55,725 nt of DNA from Kordiimonadaceae bacterium (GTDB taxonomy: Bacteria; Pseudomonadota; Alphaproteobacteria; Sphingomonadales; Emcibacteraceae), in contig JABGYD010000044.1 of NCBI GenBank assembly GCA_018675425.1, forward strand, positions 1-55,725, given 5' to 3'. The position numbers and the translations under genes are program-made. Of this stretch, positions 37,739-46,415 are shown one piece after another. The notes under the pieces were generated by a model, which did no database searches, was not told the origin of the DNA, and saw only the letters and a list, made by a program, of their open reading frames with translations. Position 1 is the stretch's first letter. The number at the start of each line of letters is the position of its first letter.

Positions 37739-38515
37739 TTATGGATTTCTAAATTTTAGAATAAAACGACTGGTTTTACCTCTTACAGATTCATCGAAAA
37801 CACTCTTAGATGGATCATCTACATCATTTTTAAGTATATCAAGGGCCCCAACAAATTCAAAACCTGCTTTTTCCATATCCCTTTTAACAATCATTGGGTC
37901 AATTCTATGGACAGTTGTTCCAGAAGAACTCGGAGCACCTTCACCGGCATCATGGTCAATAATTGCCATAATTCCACCTGATTTTATAGCGCTACTATAC
38001 ATTGCCAATATTTTTTCAACATCCACATCAAATCGATCGAAATAAAAGTCATGAAAATTTTGAATTAAGAAAACAGCATCTAATGAATTTTCTTCAACTA
38101 CCAAATTCTTAAAGTCTGCATAAATGGGTATTACATTACTCATGTGATCCTTATTACGTATATATTCAGCATATGCATTATTCGGATCCATACCAGAGTT
38201 TGAGAACATATGAGCAATGACACGGCCACCATCACCAACTACTCCCGCAAGAATTTCAGCATAATAACCTCCGTTAGAGACCATATCGAGTACTGTATCC
38301 CCTGGCTTAACACCCATGAATTTGATTACATCACCTGGCATTCTTAGGGAATCACGTACCGAATTTGCTTGGGCTCTTGCTGGATCATTTACTGCTGCAT
38401 CGACAATAGTTTCAAGGTTTTGTACGGGAGTTTCAAGGTTTTGTACGGGGGCCTCGCAGCCGATAATTAAACTAAGCGATAACACTACTAGTCCAGACTT
38501 GAATATTGGATACAT
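37739..38515 (-). CDS. Lipoprotein-type SAM methyltransferase-like protein (COG4798-like)
   Basis: Predicted class I methyltransferase fold with an export signal. The 258-residue protein has a lipobox LIIGC (Cys20), then two copies of PVQNLET, then the fold: VKPGDTVLDMVSNGGYYAEILA where motif I is VLDMVSNGG and not DxGxGxG, GGRVIAHMFSN, FLIQNFHDFYF and IIDHDAGEGAPSSSG, IVKRDMEKAGFEFVG. These features fit the COG4798 group of predicted methyltransferases, many of which carry signal peptides. SAM is not expected in the periplasm, so the protein may bind another ligand. The coding start and the leader each contain a short tandem duplication. Confidence 0.75.
   Translation of the reverse strand: MYPIFKSGLVVLSLSLIIGCEAPVQNLETPVQNLETIVDAAVNDPARAQANSVRDSLRMPGDVIKFMGVKPGDTVLDMVSNGGYYAEILAGVVGDGGRVIAHMFSNSGMDPNNAYAEYIRNKDHMSNVIPIYADFKNLVVEENSLDAVFLIQNFHDFYFDRFDVDVEKILAMYSSAIKSGGIMAIIDHDAGEGAPSSSGTTVHRIDPMIVKRDMEKAGFEFVGALDILKNDVDDPSKSVFDESVRGKTSRFILKFRNP
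38409..38450. repeat. 21-base tandem duplication in the lipoprotein gene
   Basis: Two adjacent 21-base units starting GTTTCAAGG, differing at the last base; they encode the doubled PVQNLET right after the lipidated cysteine. Confidence 0.95.
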
Positions 38516-38528
38516 TGTATCTTATCCT

Positions 38529-38566
38529 TTAATGTTTTTTACTTATATTAATGTTTTTTACTTATA
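38529..38566. repeat. 19-base perfect tandem duplication upstream of the lipoprotein gene
   Basis: TTAATGTTTTTTACTTATA occurs twice in a row with no mismatch, 14-51 bases upstream of the start at 38515, in its leader or promoter. Confidence 0.95.
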
Positions 38567-38602
38567 AATGAAATTCTAAATCGTTTATGCTAAGAAACTA
38601 TC

Positions 38603-38637
38603 AACTCATAATGTAGACGCTGTCAACATTATGAGTT
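38603..38637. repeat. Strong inverted repeat (16-pair arms, 3-base loop)
   Basis: AACTCATAATGTAGAC, loop GCT, GTCAACATTATGAGTT: sixteen pairs with one mismatch. It lies 25 bases beyond the stop of the ICMT-like gene and about 90 bases upstream of the lipoprotein gene. No T-run follows on the minus strand, so it is not a typical intrinsic terminator; it may still end or stabilise transcripts. Confidence 0.7.
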
Positions 38638-38661
38638 AATAGCAATTAAAAATTTATAATT

Positions 38662-39129
38662 TTATATCCAGCGTCTAACACACTTTTTGTATTCGAAATA
38701 TTTTTCACCAAACTTGCGAGCAAGATAAATCTCCTCTTTCTCAATAACTAATCTATTCATAACAAGAATAAGCGGGACCATAAAAATAGCTATCCATAAT
38801 ATGTTAAATTGGAGAGCTACCCCAAGAACCAAAAGTAACATACCTAAATAAATTGGATTTCTAGAGTAGCCAAAAATTCCTGACTGAAAAATTTGCGAAG
38901 AAGAAGCATGGACACTTGGATTTTGTCGGTGCTTTAAGAAAATTTTTCCCCCAAGAGCAATCACTAACACTCCCAAAGTAATAGTAATGATACCTAGAAC
39001 TAAACTCGCTTCTCTAAAAATGAACGAAAGCGGATATATCTTATCAAAGACCAAGCCAAGTATAATTGCTAAAAAATAGAAAACAGGTGGATGGGTTATA
39101 ATACCCGCATTATCAGTATGCTCTTTCAT
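38662..39129 (-). CDS. ICMT/PEMT-like membrane methyltransferase family protein
   Basis: Small integral membrane protein of the isoprenylcysteine carboxyl methyltransferase-like family. The 155-residue product shows about four membrane segments (12-28, 40-62, 95-128) and the SAM-site pattern H..QNPSVHAS...SGIFGYSRNPIYLGMLLLVLG followed by RLVIEKEEIYLARKFGEKYFEYKKCVRRW. Bacterial members are mostly uncharacterised; some act on lipids or hopanoid-like or phenolic substrates. The true substrate is unknown. Confidence 0.8.
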   Translation of the reverse strand: MKEHTDNAGIITHPPVFYFLAIILGLVFDKIYPLSFIFREASLVLGIITITLGVLVIALGGKIFLKHRQNPSVHASSSQIFQSGIFGYSRNPIYLGMLLLVLGVALQFNILWIAIFMVPLILVMNRLVIEKEEIYLARKFGEKYFEYKKCVRRWI

Positions 39130-39240
39130 CCCTTCTCCAAAATCTATTACTTAGGTGTAAAATTAACAATATCGTAATAAAACAAGATAAAAAGTGTTTT
39201 TTTATTTATAATTTTAAATGGCACCAATTTTATATTAATT

Positions 39241-39705
39241 TTATTTGGCAAAAACACTTTTCAATATTTTTTCTAACCAAAATTGGTCTACCTTGTCAAA
39301 GTTAGAAATAATTTTACTATCAACATCAAAAACAGCAATTAAAGCACCATCTTTATCATAAACTGGAACTACTATTTCAGAACAGGTTTGGCTGTCGCAT
39401 GCAATATGATTTGGAAAATCTTGAACGTTATCGACAATCTGCGTCTTACTGGTCAATGCAGCGGCACCACATACACCGCGGTCATATGTAATGCGGAGGC
39501 ACCCAAGATTGCCCTGGTAAGGACCTACAACTAATTCTTGTTCTTCGTACAGATCAACAACATAAAAACCAACCCAGAAAAAATTCTCAAATGTCTGATT
39601 AAAAATACAGCTCAAAGAGGCCATATTTGCAATCACATTATGTTCATTCTTCGTGACTGCATAAATTTGCGCTTCAGCATCGCGGTAAAGTAATTCTTTA
39701 TGCAT
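39241..39705 (-). CDS. msrC: Free methionine-(R)-sulfoxide reductase (GAF domain)
   Basis: Reduces free methionine R-sulfoxide with thioredoxin-linked cysteines. The 154-residue GAF protein has FFWVGFYVV, GPYQGNLGC69LRI, RGVC79GAA, HIAC103DSQTC108SEIVVPV and DVDS. The spacing of C69, C79 and C103 equals that of the three catalytic cysteines of E. coli fRMsr. It stands alone, 66 bases from the TauE-like gene on the same strand. Confidence 0.92.
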   Translation of the reverse strand: MHKELLYRDAEAQIYAVTKNEHNVIANMASLSCIFNQTFENFFWVGFYVVDLYEEQELVVGPYQGNLGCLRITYDRGVCGAAALTSKTQIVDNVQDFPNHIACDSQTCSEIVVPVYDKDGALIAVFDVDSKIISNFDKVDQFWLEKILKSVFAK

Positions 39706-39770
39706 GAGTAAACATCCATTATGTATTTTTTATAACACCTTTAAATTAAAATAGGTAAAAGGCTATTTCC

Positions 39771-40595
39771 TTAGAACAGGTAACGATAAAGCATCTGGCT
39801 CGAAACAATAAGTAAAAATAATCCAAAGGCGAGATTAAGCTGACGGCGATTAAGTTTATGAGCTATTTTTGCACCAAAGGGCGCTGCGAAGTATGAGACT
39901 GGACCAATAATTGCAAGCCCAATAAGGCTAACATAACCAATATTTCCAGGGGGCAAACCAACCTGACCACTGCCAGTGATCATATAGCTAATAGTTCCAG
40001 GGACGCTAATAAGAACCCCAAAAAAAGACGCTGTCCCCACTGCACGATGGATCGACATTCCAAAAATCGTCATAAAGCTTACACCCATAACGCCGCCACC
40101 AATACCTACCATACTTGATAAAAAACCAATAGACATTGGCATGAGCTGAACGGCAGCATGATCTGGAAAGTTTTTCTGTACTTTTTTAGTTCCGCCGCGA
40201 ACTAGCATCTTGATTGCGACAAAGAAAGCAAGTAAAGCAAATAAAACGACTAAAGATTTACCGTTTAATTTGGATGCTGCCCAGCTACCTACGGAAGCCG
40301 CAAGAAGCATTGATGCCATCCACCTTTTTATAAGGGCACGATCAACATTATCGTGTTTGTGATGCGCCCGAGCGGATGAAAAGGAAGTCACTATTATGAT
40401 TGCTAATGAAGTTGCTATGGCAATATGCATACGCACGCCATCATCAACACCAAAAAAAGCAAGTGAAAACTCAAGTATAGGGACAATAACAATTCCACCA
40501 CCTATCCCAAGTAATCCAGCCATAAGACCGCTAAGAATACCCGAGGCAAGCATAATTAAAACAAGTGGGGCAAACTGAAATGCGCCTCCTAACAA
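39771..40595 (-). CDS. TauE/SafE-family (TSUP) membrane transporter
   Basis: Inner-membrane protein of the sulfite exporter TauE/SafE family, which moves sulfite, thiosulfate, sulfoacetate or related anions. The 274-residue product has about eight membrane segments and the two family repeats GLLGIGGGIVIVPILEF and SMVGIGGGVMGVSFMTIFG. It overlaps sufE by 7 bases and is close to a tusA-like gene, which suggests handling of reduced or oxidised sulfur, but the substrate is not determined by sequence. Confidence 0.88.
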   Translation of the reverse strand: MLGGAFQFAPLVLIMLASGILSGLMAGLLGIGGGIVIVPILEFSLAFFGVDDGVRMHIAIATSLAIIIVTSFSSARAHHKHDNVDRALIKRWMASMLLAASVGSWAASKLNGKSLVVLFALLAFFVAIKMLVRGGTKKVQKNFPDHAAVQLMPMSIGFLSSMVGIGGGVMGVSFMTIFGMSIHRAVGTASFFGVLISVPGTISYMITGSGQVGLPPGNIGYVSLIGLAIIGPVSYFAAPFGAKIAHKLNRRQLNLAFGLFLLIVSSQMLYRYLF

Positions 40596-40993
40596 AAGCT
40601 TCGCCCTATCTCCTTAATGCGCTCAACCATAGAAAACAGACCGTTGGTCCGCATAGGTGACAAATGTTGTGAAAGCCCTAACTCCGTTAAAATTACTGCG
40701 GCGTCCGTATCTAAAATTTGCTGGGGAGTTTGACGCGAAAATATTGTTATAATTATATAAACAAGTCCTCGTACAATATGCGCATCACTATTACCTTTAA
40801 ATAAAACTGTTTCACCGTTTTTTTCGTATATTAACCAAACTTGACTTGTGCAACCGTGAACTCGGTTTGCTTCTGTTTGGTCTTTCTCATCAAAATCGGG
40901 TAAATTTCGACCAAGGTCAATAATATATCGGTATCGATCTTCCCATTCGTCCATCAGTTCGAATGTTTCTTTAATTTCATTAATATTCATCAT
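40589..40993 (-). CDS. sufE: SufE, cysteine desulfurase sulfur acceptor
   Basis: Takes persulfide sulfur from SufS and passes it to the SufBCD scaffold for Fe-S assembly. The 134-residue protein has YRYIIDLGRNLPDF, the acceptor Cys48 in NRVHGCTSQVWL (equivalent to C51 of E. coli), and LGLSQHLSPMRTNGLFSMVERI. Either of two adjacent ATGs may be used. The suf operon itself is not in the window; here sufE sits with a TSUP transporter and a TusA-like gene. Confidence 0.94.
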   Translation of the reverse strand: MMNINEIKETFELMDEWEDRYRYIIDLGRNLPDFDEKDQTEANRVHGCTSQVWLIYEKNGETVLFKGNSDAHIVRGLVYIIITIFSRQTPQQILDTDAAVILTELGLSQHLSPMRTNGLFSMVERIKEIGRSFC

Positions 40994-41018
40994 TTAGTTT
41001 CACTGTTTAAATTAACAA

Positions 41019-41255
41019 TTATATCAGTTTTTTTATTAAGTAGAAAATATTTTCGTCTTTTTCTAGGATACTTTCAACGCTATGCCCCGCCTCGCGACAA
41101 AAGTTTGGTACATCAATTAGTGTCATAGTATCTGTCGCCAGAAGGGTCACTGTTTCTCCAATGGTTAATTTTTCTAAAAACCGTCGAAGACGCAGCACAG
41201 GTATTGGGCATTTATGACCACTAACATCTAATATATTCTCGGTCTGAGCTAAAAT
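41019..41255 (-). CDS. tusA: TusA-like sulfur carrier, with a non-canonical start codon
   Basis: Small SirA/TusA-fold persulfide carrier (78 residues): ILDVSGHKCPIPVLRLRRFL with the active Cys16 and downstream Pro, then GETVTLLATDT, IDVPNFCREAGHSV, ENIFYLIKKLI. The frame is open from a TGA at 41285-41283 but holds no ATG, GTG or TTG before the CPIP motif. I place the start at ATT 41255, because AAAGGG lies 7 bases upstream; ATT at 41258 or an ATA further up are alternatives. A one-base gain in the T-run at 41254-41251 would join the frame to a GTG at 41263 (MKLFLAQ...), so a sequencing error or real frameshift is possible. The divergent neighbour is MnmC-like. Confidence 0.8.
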   Translation of the reverse strand: MLAQTENILDVSGHKCPIPVLRLRRFLEKLTIGETVTLLATDTMTLIDVPNFCREAGHSVESILEKDENIFYLIKKLI

Positions 41256-41482
41256 AATTTCACCCTTTATTATTATGCAAATTCAGTTAACTAATCCTGA
41301 TTTAACAAGTAAAAGACCAACAAGCAAAGATTAAAAAAATATCGCATTTAAATTAGGTAATAATCCATAATTTTTTAACTGTATAGTTACTAAATATAAA
41401 AGAAAAAATAATGCCTAATACAATTACAAGGGTATAGTAGATTTTAGTTAAATTTAAATCCTAATTTTAAAATAGTTATAAA

Positions 41483-42643
41483 ATGAAAAAACCTTGGTTC
41501 AATAAGCCACCCAAACTTAAATGCGGCGCACATATAGCGATTATTGGTGGTGGTATCGGCGGGGTCACACTCTTACATCATCTAAGGAATGCTGGTTACA
41601 AGACAACGCTTATTGAAAAAGAACCACACATTCTCTCTGGCGCGTCAGGAAACCCTGCAGCTATTCTTGATCCATACTTGAGTTTAGGAGAATCAATTGA
41701 AAAATCATTTTATTTGAGAGCTTATGGTTATGCCCTTAAATTTTATAAAGAATTAAATGGTGAAATCTTTCATGATTGTGATCTTTTTAAACTTAACAAC
41801 TCAAAAAATAAAATGGAACGCTTCGAAAGGTTATCGCAAAATTACGATAATAATTTTTTAACTCTCACATCCGAAGGTTTGGTTTGTTCACCAAGTGGCT
41901 ACGTAAAACCATTTAAGATGCAGAGTATGTTTAGTGATAGCACTGACATTATAAACGGTATCTCAATAAAAGAAATTGATCAACTTCCCAATAAAAAATG
42001 GGCTTTATACGACAAGAATAATGATGAAGTTTTAAAGGTAGACGCAATCGTCATTGCGAATTCTTATCTTTCAAGGCAGTTTAATCAAACCAAACAAATA
42101 GAATTTAATAGTATTGCGGGTCAAATTTCACTACTTTCCCCGCAGTATAAAGAAAAAAATATCTTGTGCTCTGAAGGTTACGTTACGCCTATTATTTCTA
42201 CAGAGATTGGAGATGTCAATATCTGCGGCGCCACTTTTGAAAAAAATATTGCACTAGGAATCACGGAAGAAGCTCACCTTTTAAATCTTTCAAAGTCTCC
42301 TTATAAATTTAATGATCAAAGTGTAATTGGCGGAAGGCGTGGTATCCGTGCGATGACAAATGATCACCTTCCTATATCTGGCCCAGTTCCTGATTTTCCA
42401 AAGTACGAAGAAGAATATAGGAGCCTAAACCATGGCCCGCATCACAAAAAATTTCCTGTGCCATCTTACCATCTCAACCTTTTTATAAGCGTGGGTCTTG
42501 GTGCTAGGGGATTTCTTTCTGCTCCTATTTTGGCCAAACACCTCACATCACTTATCTGCGGGGAAAAAAGTCCACTAGAAGAAAAAATTTGTCACTCGCT
42601 TCATCCAGGTCGATTTGTTATTCGCGCTTTATCAAAAAAATAG
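41483..42643 (+). CDS. mnmC: FAD-dependent oxidoreductase, MnmC C-terminal (oxidase) domain-like
   Basis: Probable stand-alone MnmC(o) enzyme, which removes the carboxymethyl group from cmnm5-uridine at the tRNA wobble position. The 386-residue product has the FAD motif IIGGGIGG at 20-27, IEKEPHILSGASGNPAAILDP, typical of MnmC oxidase domains, and the C-terminal LFISVGLGARGFLSAPILAKHL. Assignment to MnmC and not another DAAO-fold oxidase is by the GASGNP..P motif and by length. It is divergent from a TusA-like gene, a partner in 2-thiolation of the same nucleotide in other bacteria. Confidence 0.78.
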   Translation: MKKPWFNKPPKLKCGAHIAIIGGGIGGVTLLHHLRNAGYKTTLIEKEPHILSGASGNPAAILDPYLSLGESIEKSFYLRAYGYALKFYKELNGEIFHDCDLFKLNNSKNKMERFERLSQNYDNNFLTLTSEGLVCSPSGYVKPFKMQSMFSDSTDIINGISIKEIDQLPNKKWALYDKNNDEVLKVDAIVIANSYLSRQFNQTKQIEFNSIAGQISLLSPQYKEKNILCSEGYVTPIISTEIGDVNICGATFEKNIALGITEEAHLLNLSKSPYKFNDQSVIGGRRGIRAMTNDHLPISGPVPDFPKYEEEYRSLNHGPHHKKFPVPSYHLNLFISVGLGARGFLSAPILAKHLTSLICGEKSPLEEKICHSLHPGRFVIRALSKK

Positions 42644-42698
42644 ACTTTTTGCTCATGACAATTTAATCTCAAAAGATAAATATCTGATCGAGGACTAA

Positions 42699-44639
42699 AT
42701 GACAGAAAATAAAATCTATCCCGTAAATTCGGAAACCGAAAATCACGCATTAATCAACAAGCAGAAATACCAAGAGATGTATAATTATTCTGTTTCGGAC
42801 CCTGAAGGCTTTTGGGGCGATATGGGTAAGCGTATTGATTGGATAAAACCATATGAAACTGTAAAAAATGTTTCCTATGCCAAGGACGACCTTCATATCA
42901 AGTGGTACGAAGATGGAACGTTGAATGCATGTGTAAATTGTGTTGATCGACATTTAGAAAGCCGGAGCCATCAAACTGCTATTATTTTTGAAGGCGATGA
43001 CCCAAGCGTATCTTGCCATATAACATACCGAGAGCTTTACGAAGAAGTATGCCGGTTTGCTAATGTGCTTAAATCAAGGGGTGCCAAAAAAGGAGACCGA
43101 ATTACTCTTTATATGCCGATGATACCGGAAGCCGTTTATGCAATGCTTGCTTGCGTTCGTATTGGTGCTATTCATTCAATTGTTTTTGGTGGTTTTTCAC
43201 CAGACGCTCTCGCTGGCAGGCTCATTGATTGTGATAGCCATATTATTATCACTGCGGATGAAGGAATGCGTGGCGGTAAAAGAATACCGCTTAAAAATAA
43301 CGTTGATAAGGCCTTACAAAACCCCGAAGCTAAAGTCTCAACTGTTATTGTTGTAAAGGCTACTGGTGGTGAAGTAGGGTTCAAGGATGGGCGTGACGTT
43401 TGGTACAGAGAAGCCGCTAGAAATATATCCGCCGTATCGCCTCCAGAGGAAATGAACGCGGAAGACCCAATGTTTATCCTTTATACATCCGGCTCAACTG
43501 GGCAACCTAAGGGGGTTATGCACACAACGGGTGGATACATGGTTTATGCAAGCCTTACCCACCAATACGTATTTGATTATCATGACGGAGATATTTACTG
43601 GTGCACAGCGGATGTAGGTTGGGTAACTGGTCACAGCTATATTGTATATGGACCGCTTGCCAACGGCGCTACAACTCTTATTTTTGAGGGTGTCCCTAAT
43701 TATCCCGATGCCTCCAGATTTTGGCAGATATGTGATAAACATAAAGTTAATATTTTCTACACTGCGCCGACAGCTGTTCGAGCACTAATGAGTGCTGGTA
43801 ATGAATTTGTTCAAAAATGTGACCGAAGTTCACTTAGAATACTTGGCAGTGTTGGTGAGCCAATTAATCCTGAAGCTTGGAATTGGTATTATGAGGTTGT
43901 AGGCGATAGTCGTTGTCCAATTGTTGACACATGGTGGCAAACTGAGACAGGTGGCATCATGATTACACCACTCCCTGGAGCGACAGATTTAAAACCCGGT
44001 TCAGCCACTCGTCCTTTTTTTGGTATTATACCAGAACTTATTGATGGTGATGGCAATGTGCTTGAAGGGGCGACATCCGGAAACCTCTGTATAGCCGATA
44101 GCTGGCCTGGGCAAATGAGAACGGTTTACGGGGATCATGACCGTTTTATCCAAACTTATTTTTCAACATACGATGGCAAATACTTTGCTGGAGATGGTTG
44201 CCGTCGTGACGAAGATGGATATTATTGGATCACTGGTAGGGTCGATGATGTTATTAATGTATCTGGCCATCGCATGGGCACTGCTGAAGTTGAAAGTGCT
44301 CTCGTCTCACACGAAGACGTTGCAGAGGCCGCCGTCGTTGGTTTTCCTCATGCAATAAAGGGACAGGGTATATACGCTTATGTCACACTTATGGCTAACA
44401 ACAACCCCAGCGAAGAGCTTCGCAAAAAATTAGTTAGCTGGGTTCGCAAGGAAATTGGCCCAATAGCAACCCCAGATCATATTCAATTTTCACCAGGCTT
44501 GCCAAAAACACGATCAGGTAAAATAATGCGACGTATTTTAAGAAAAATTGCTGAGGATGATTTTTCAAACCTAGGAGATACGTCTACACTTTCAGACCCC
44601 AGTGTTGTTGAGGACCTCATCAGTAATAGAATGAAATAA
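42699..44639 (+). CDS. acs: Acetyl-CoA synthetase
   Basis: AMP-forming ligase that activates acetate (and perhaps propionate) to the CoA ester. The 646-residue protein has [11 protein letters not shown], the P-loop [37 protein letters not shown] with the acetate-pocket Trp, and the C-terminal acetylation-regulated lysine in [17 protein letters not shown]. The length is that of Acs, which is longer than PrpE. GAGGAC precedes the start. It is 55 bases downstream of the MnmC-like gene. Confidence 0.95.
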   Translation: MTENKIYPVNSETENHALINKQKYQEMYNYSVSDPEGFWGDMGKRIDWIKPYETVKNVSYAKDDLHIKWYEDGTLNACVNCVDRHLESRSHQTAIIFEGDDPSVSCHITYRELYEEVCRFANVLKSRGAKKGDRITLYMPMIPEAVYAMLACVRIGAIHSIVFGGFSPDALAGRLIDCDSHIIITADEGMRGGKRIPLKNNVDKALQNPEAKVSTVIVVKATGGEVGFKDGRDVWYREAARNISAVSPPEEMNAEDPMFILYTSGSTGQPKGVMHTTGGYMVYASLTHQYVFDYHDGDIYWCTADVGWVTGHSYIVYGPLANGATTLIFEGVPNYPDASRFWQICDKHKVNIFYTAPTAVRALMSAGNEFVQKCDRSSLRILGSVGEPINPEAWNWYYEVVGDSRCPIVDTWWQTETGGIMITPLPGATDLKPGSATRPFFGIIPELIDGDGNVLEGATSGNLCIADSWPGQMRTVYGDHDRFIQTYFSTYDGKYFAGDGCRRDEDGYYWITGRVDDVINVSGHRMGTAEVESALVSHEDVAEAAVVGFPHAIKGQGIYAYVTLMANNNPSEELRKKLVSWVRKEIGPIATPDHIQFSPGLPKTRSGKIMRRILRKIAEDDFSNLGDTSTLSDPSVVEDLISNRMK

Positions 44640-44712
44640 ATACTAAGTGAATTTCAGGCTTTTATATTTGCAAAAAATTATATTCCAGATACCTAAAACT
44701 AATAATTTTTTG

Positions 44713-45699
44713 TTACCGGGTAAGAATTTTTGAGGCATTTACTCTTAATATCTTTTCCTTATCATCACTAGAAAGCCTTGTACTTCTGATAGCATCAAGG
44801 CCAACCTGCCCAGAAAATATCGGAGTATCAGTTCCGACAACTATATTGTCAATACCATATATTTCAACTGCAAGCTCAATTGCCCGCGGTCCTAAAGAAG
44901 ACGTATCAACATATAAGTTTTTACGTCGACTTGATGGCATTTTAGCGTTTGGAAAGCGAGCATCAACAGTATGGTGCATACGCTCAACCACCATTGGAAA
45001 TGTACCCCCTAGATTGGCCACATGTATCGTCATGTCTGAAAAATCATTTAGGAAACTTGTATAAAGAAGTGTAGTCATAGCAAGTGATACAGAATGTTGG
45101 ACCCCAAGCGCTCCGCGAGCAATTAAAATCTCGTCTGGATCATTAGGGCGCGTATCATTAACTGGGTATTCATCCGCACGCCAGCCAGGGTGTATAAAAA
45201 AATGTAGTTTTTTTTCATTAGCATACTCAAATAAAGGTTTTAACGTATGGGCGTAATCTAGAGATAAAAAAGAATTATTAGGTAATATAGCTCCTAAAAG
45301 CCCGAACTCCTCTACGCAACGCTTTAGCTCAGCAACCATGGCCGGCACGTCAGCAAGAGGTAATGAGGCAAGAGCAATTATTCTTTCTTTATATTTGTTA
45401 GCATGGCTTGCAAGATTATTATTGCTAACCTTGATCAATGGTAGCGACTGCTCAATGGGTAAATAATCAATTCCCAATAGTCCGGGAAGCGACAACACCT
45501 GCTTTTCCATGCCAATATAATTTAAATATTCAATACGTTCTTCTATATCATAGTAGGCGCTTGAATATGGAAGGGTGCTCACAGGCATATGGTAAAGAGA
45601 CCCATTCCCTCCGTGGGTGATACGAGGATTATATTTTCTTTCCTGAAGCATTTTCATAACTTTTGGTGCTATAAAATGAGCGTGAAAATCAATCGCCAT
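44713..45699 (-). CDS. ACMSD-type amidohydrolase
   Basis: Metal-dependent TIM-barrel enzyme of the amidohydrolase-2/ACMSD family, members of which decarboxylate or hydrolyse aromatic and related acids. The 328-residue protein has the metal motif FHAHF (His6, His8), FFIHPGWR (about 176), and GTDTPIFSGQVG with the catalytic Asp near 290. It is followed on the same strand, after 12 bases, by the PepSY gene start upstream, so both may share a transcript. The substrate is unknown. Confidence 0.82.
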   Translation of the reverse strand: MAIDFHAHFIAPKVMKMLQERKYNPRITHGGNGSLYHMPVSTLPYSSAYYDIEERIEYLNYIGMEKQVLSLPGLLGIDYLPIEQSLPLIKVSNNNLASHANKYKERIIALASLPLADVPAMVAELKRCVEEFGLLGAILPNNSFLSLDYAHTLKPLFEYANEKKLHFFIHPGWRADEYPVNDTRPNDPDEILIARGALGVQHSVSLAMTTLLYTSFLNDFSDMTIHVANLGGTFPMVVERMHHTVDARFPNAKMPSSRRKNLYVDTSSLGPRAIELAVEIYGIDNIVVGTDTPIFSGQVGLDAIRSTRLSSDDKEKILRVNASKILTR

Positions 45700-45711
45700 A
45701 AATTAAAATTC

Positions 45712-46239
45712 CTATACTTTCTGACGTTTATTTTTTTTGTTAAAAACACGTTTAACATAAGGATAGATGAACATGTAAAGTCCAGTGATCCATAATAAAA
45801 ACAGTAAAACTGCTGTTGGGAGAATTATAAAATATTTTACACCATTACCAAAATAAGAACCGTCATGAATTTTTTCAAAAAAATCAGATCTTCGCTCTGC
45901 AACAGATAATATCGATCCATTGGTAGTATCTACCTGTACTTCCCAACCCTCTATCGTCATGAACTTAACCATTCCGCGATCAACCTTATAATCAATGCGA
46001 TCAAATTCTGCCCATTTCAACCCCTCAGTTTGGGGAATACTCGTTGCAGTTGCTAGTAATGCATCATGTGAAATTATGGGTGTAGCCTCACTTTGTCCGC
46101 TAATACTCGGCGGTTGTATCCAGCTAAAGTCTTTCTTTAACTGAAGAAAAAAACCAGAAACGACTATCAGTAAAAGAGGTAGAGCAATAAAAATGGAGAT
46201 CCAGTTATGAACAGTCCGATTTAACTTTGTAAGCTTCAT
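45712..46239 (-). CDS. PepSY-domain inner-membrane protein
   Basis: Small membrane protein of the PepSY-associated family, found with iron uptake or protease regulation. The 175-residue product has an N-terminal membrane segment (about 12-34: WISIFIALPLLLIVVSGFFLQL), a periplasmic PepSY-like region (ALLATATSIPQTEGLKWAEF, WEVQVDTTNGSILSVAERR), and a C-terminal membrane segment (YFIILPTAVLLFLLWITGLY). It ends 12 bases before the amidohydrolase start. Confidence 0.8.
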   Translation of the reverse strand: MKLTKLNRTVHNWISIFIALPLLLIVVSGFFLQLKKDFSWIQPPSISGQSEATPIISHDALLATATSIPQTEGLKWAEFDRIDYKVDRGMVKFMTIEGWEVQVDTTNGSILSVAERRSDFFEKIHDGSYFGNGVKYFIILPTAVLLFLLWITGLYMFIYPYVKRVFNKKNKRQKV

Positions 46240-46415
46240 TTCATACTCACTAAATAAATATATTTTAAATTCCTTAGTAATTCTGTCAATAATGTATCAA
46301 CTACTAATCAAAACTCAATAATGAAATATAAATATAGTAAAAAACACTTGAATTAATTATTTTTTTTAGGATATCTTCCAAACTTATTAATCTAATAAAT
46401 AGGGAAGAGGGTGCC

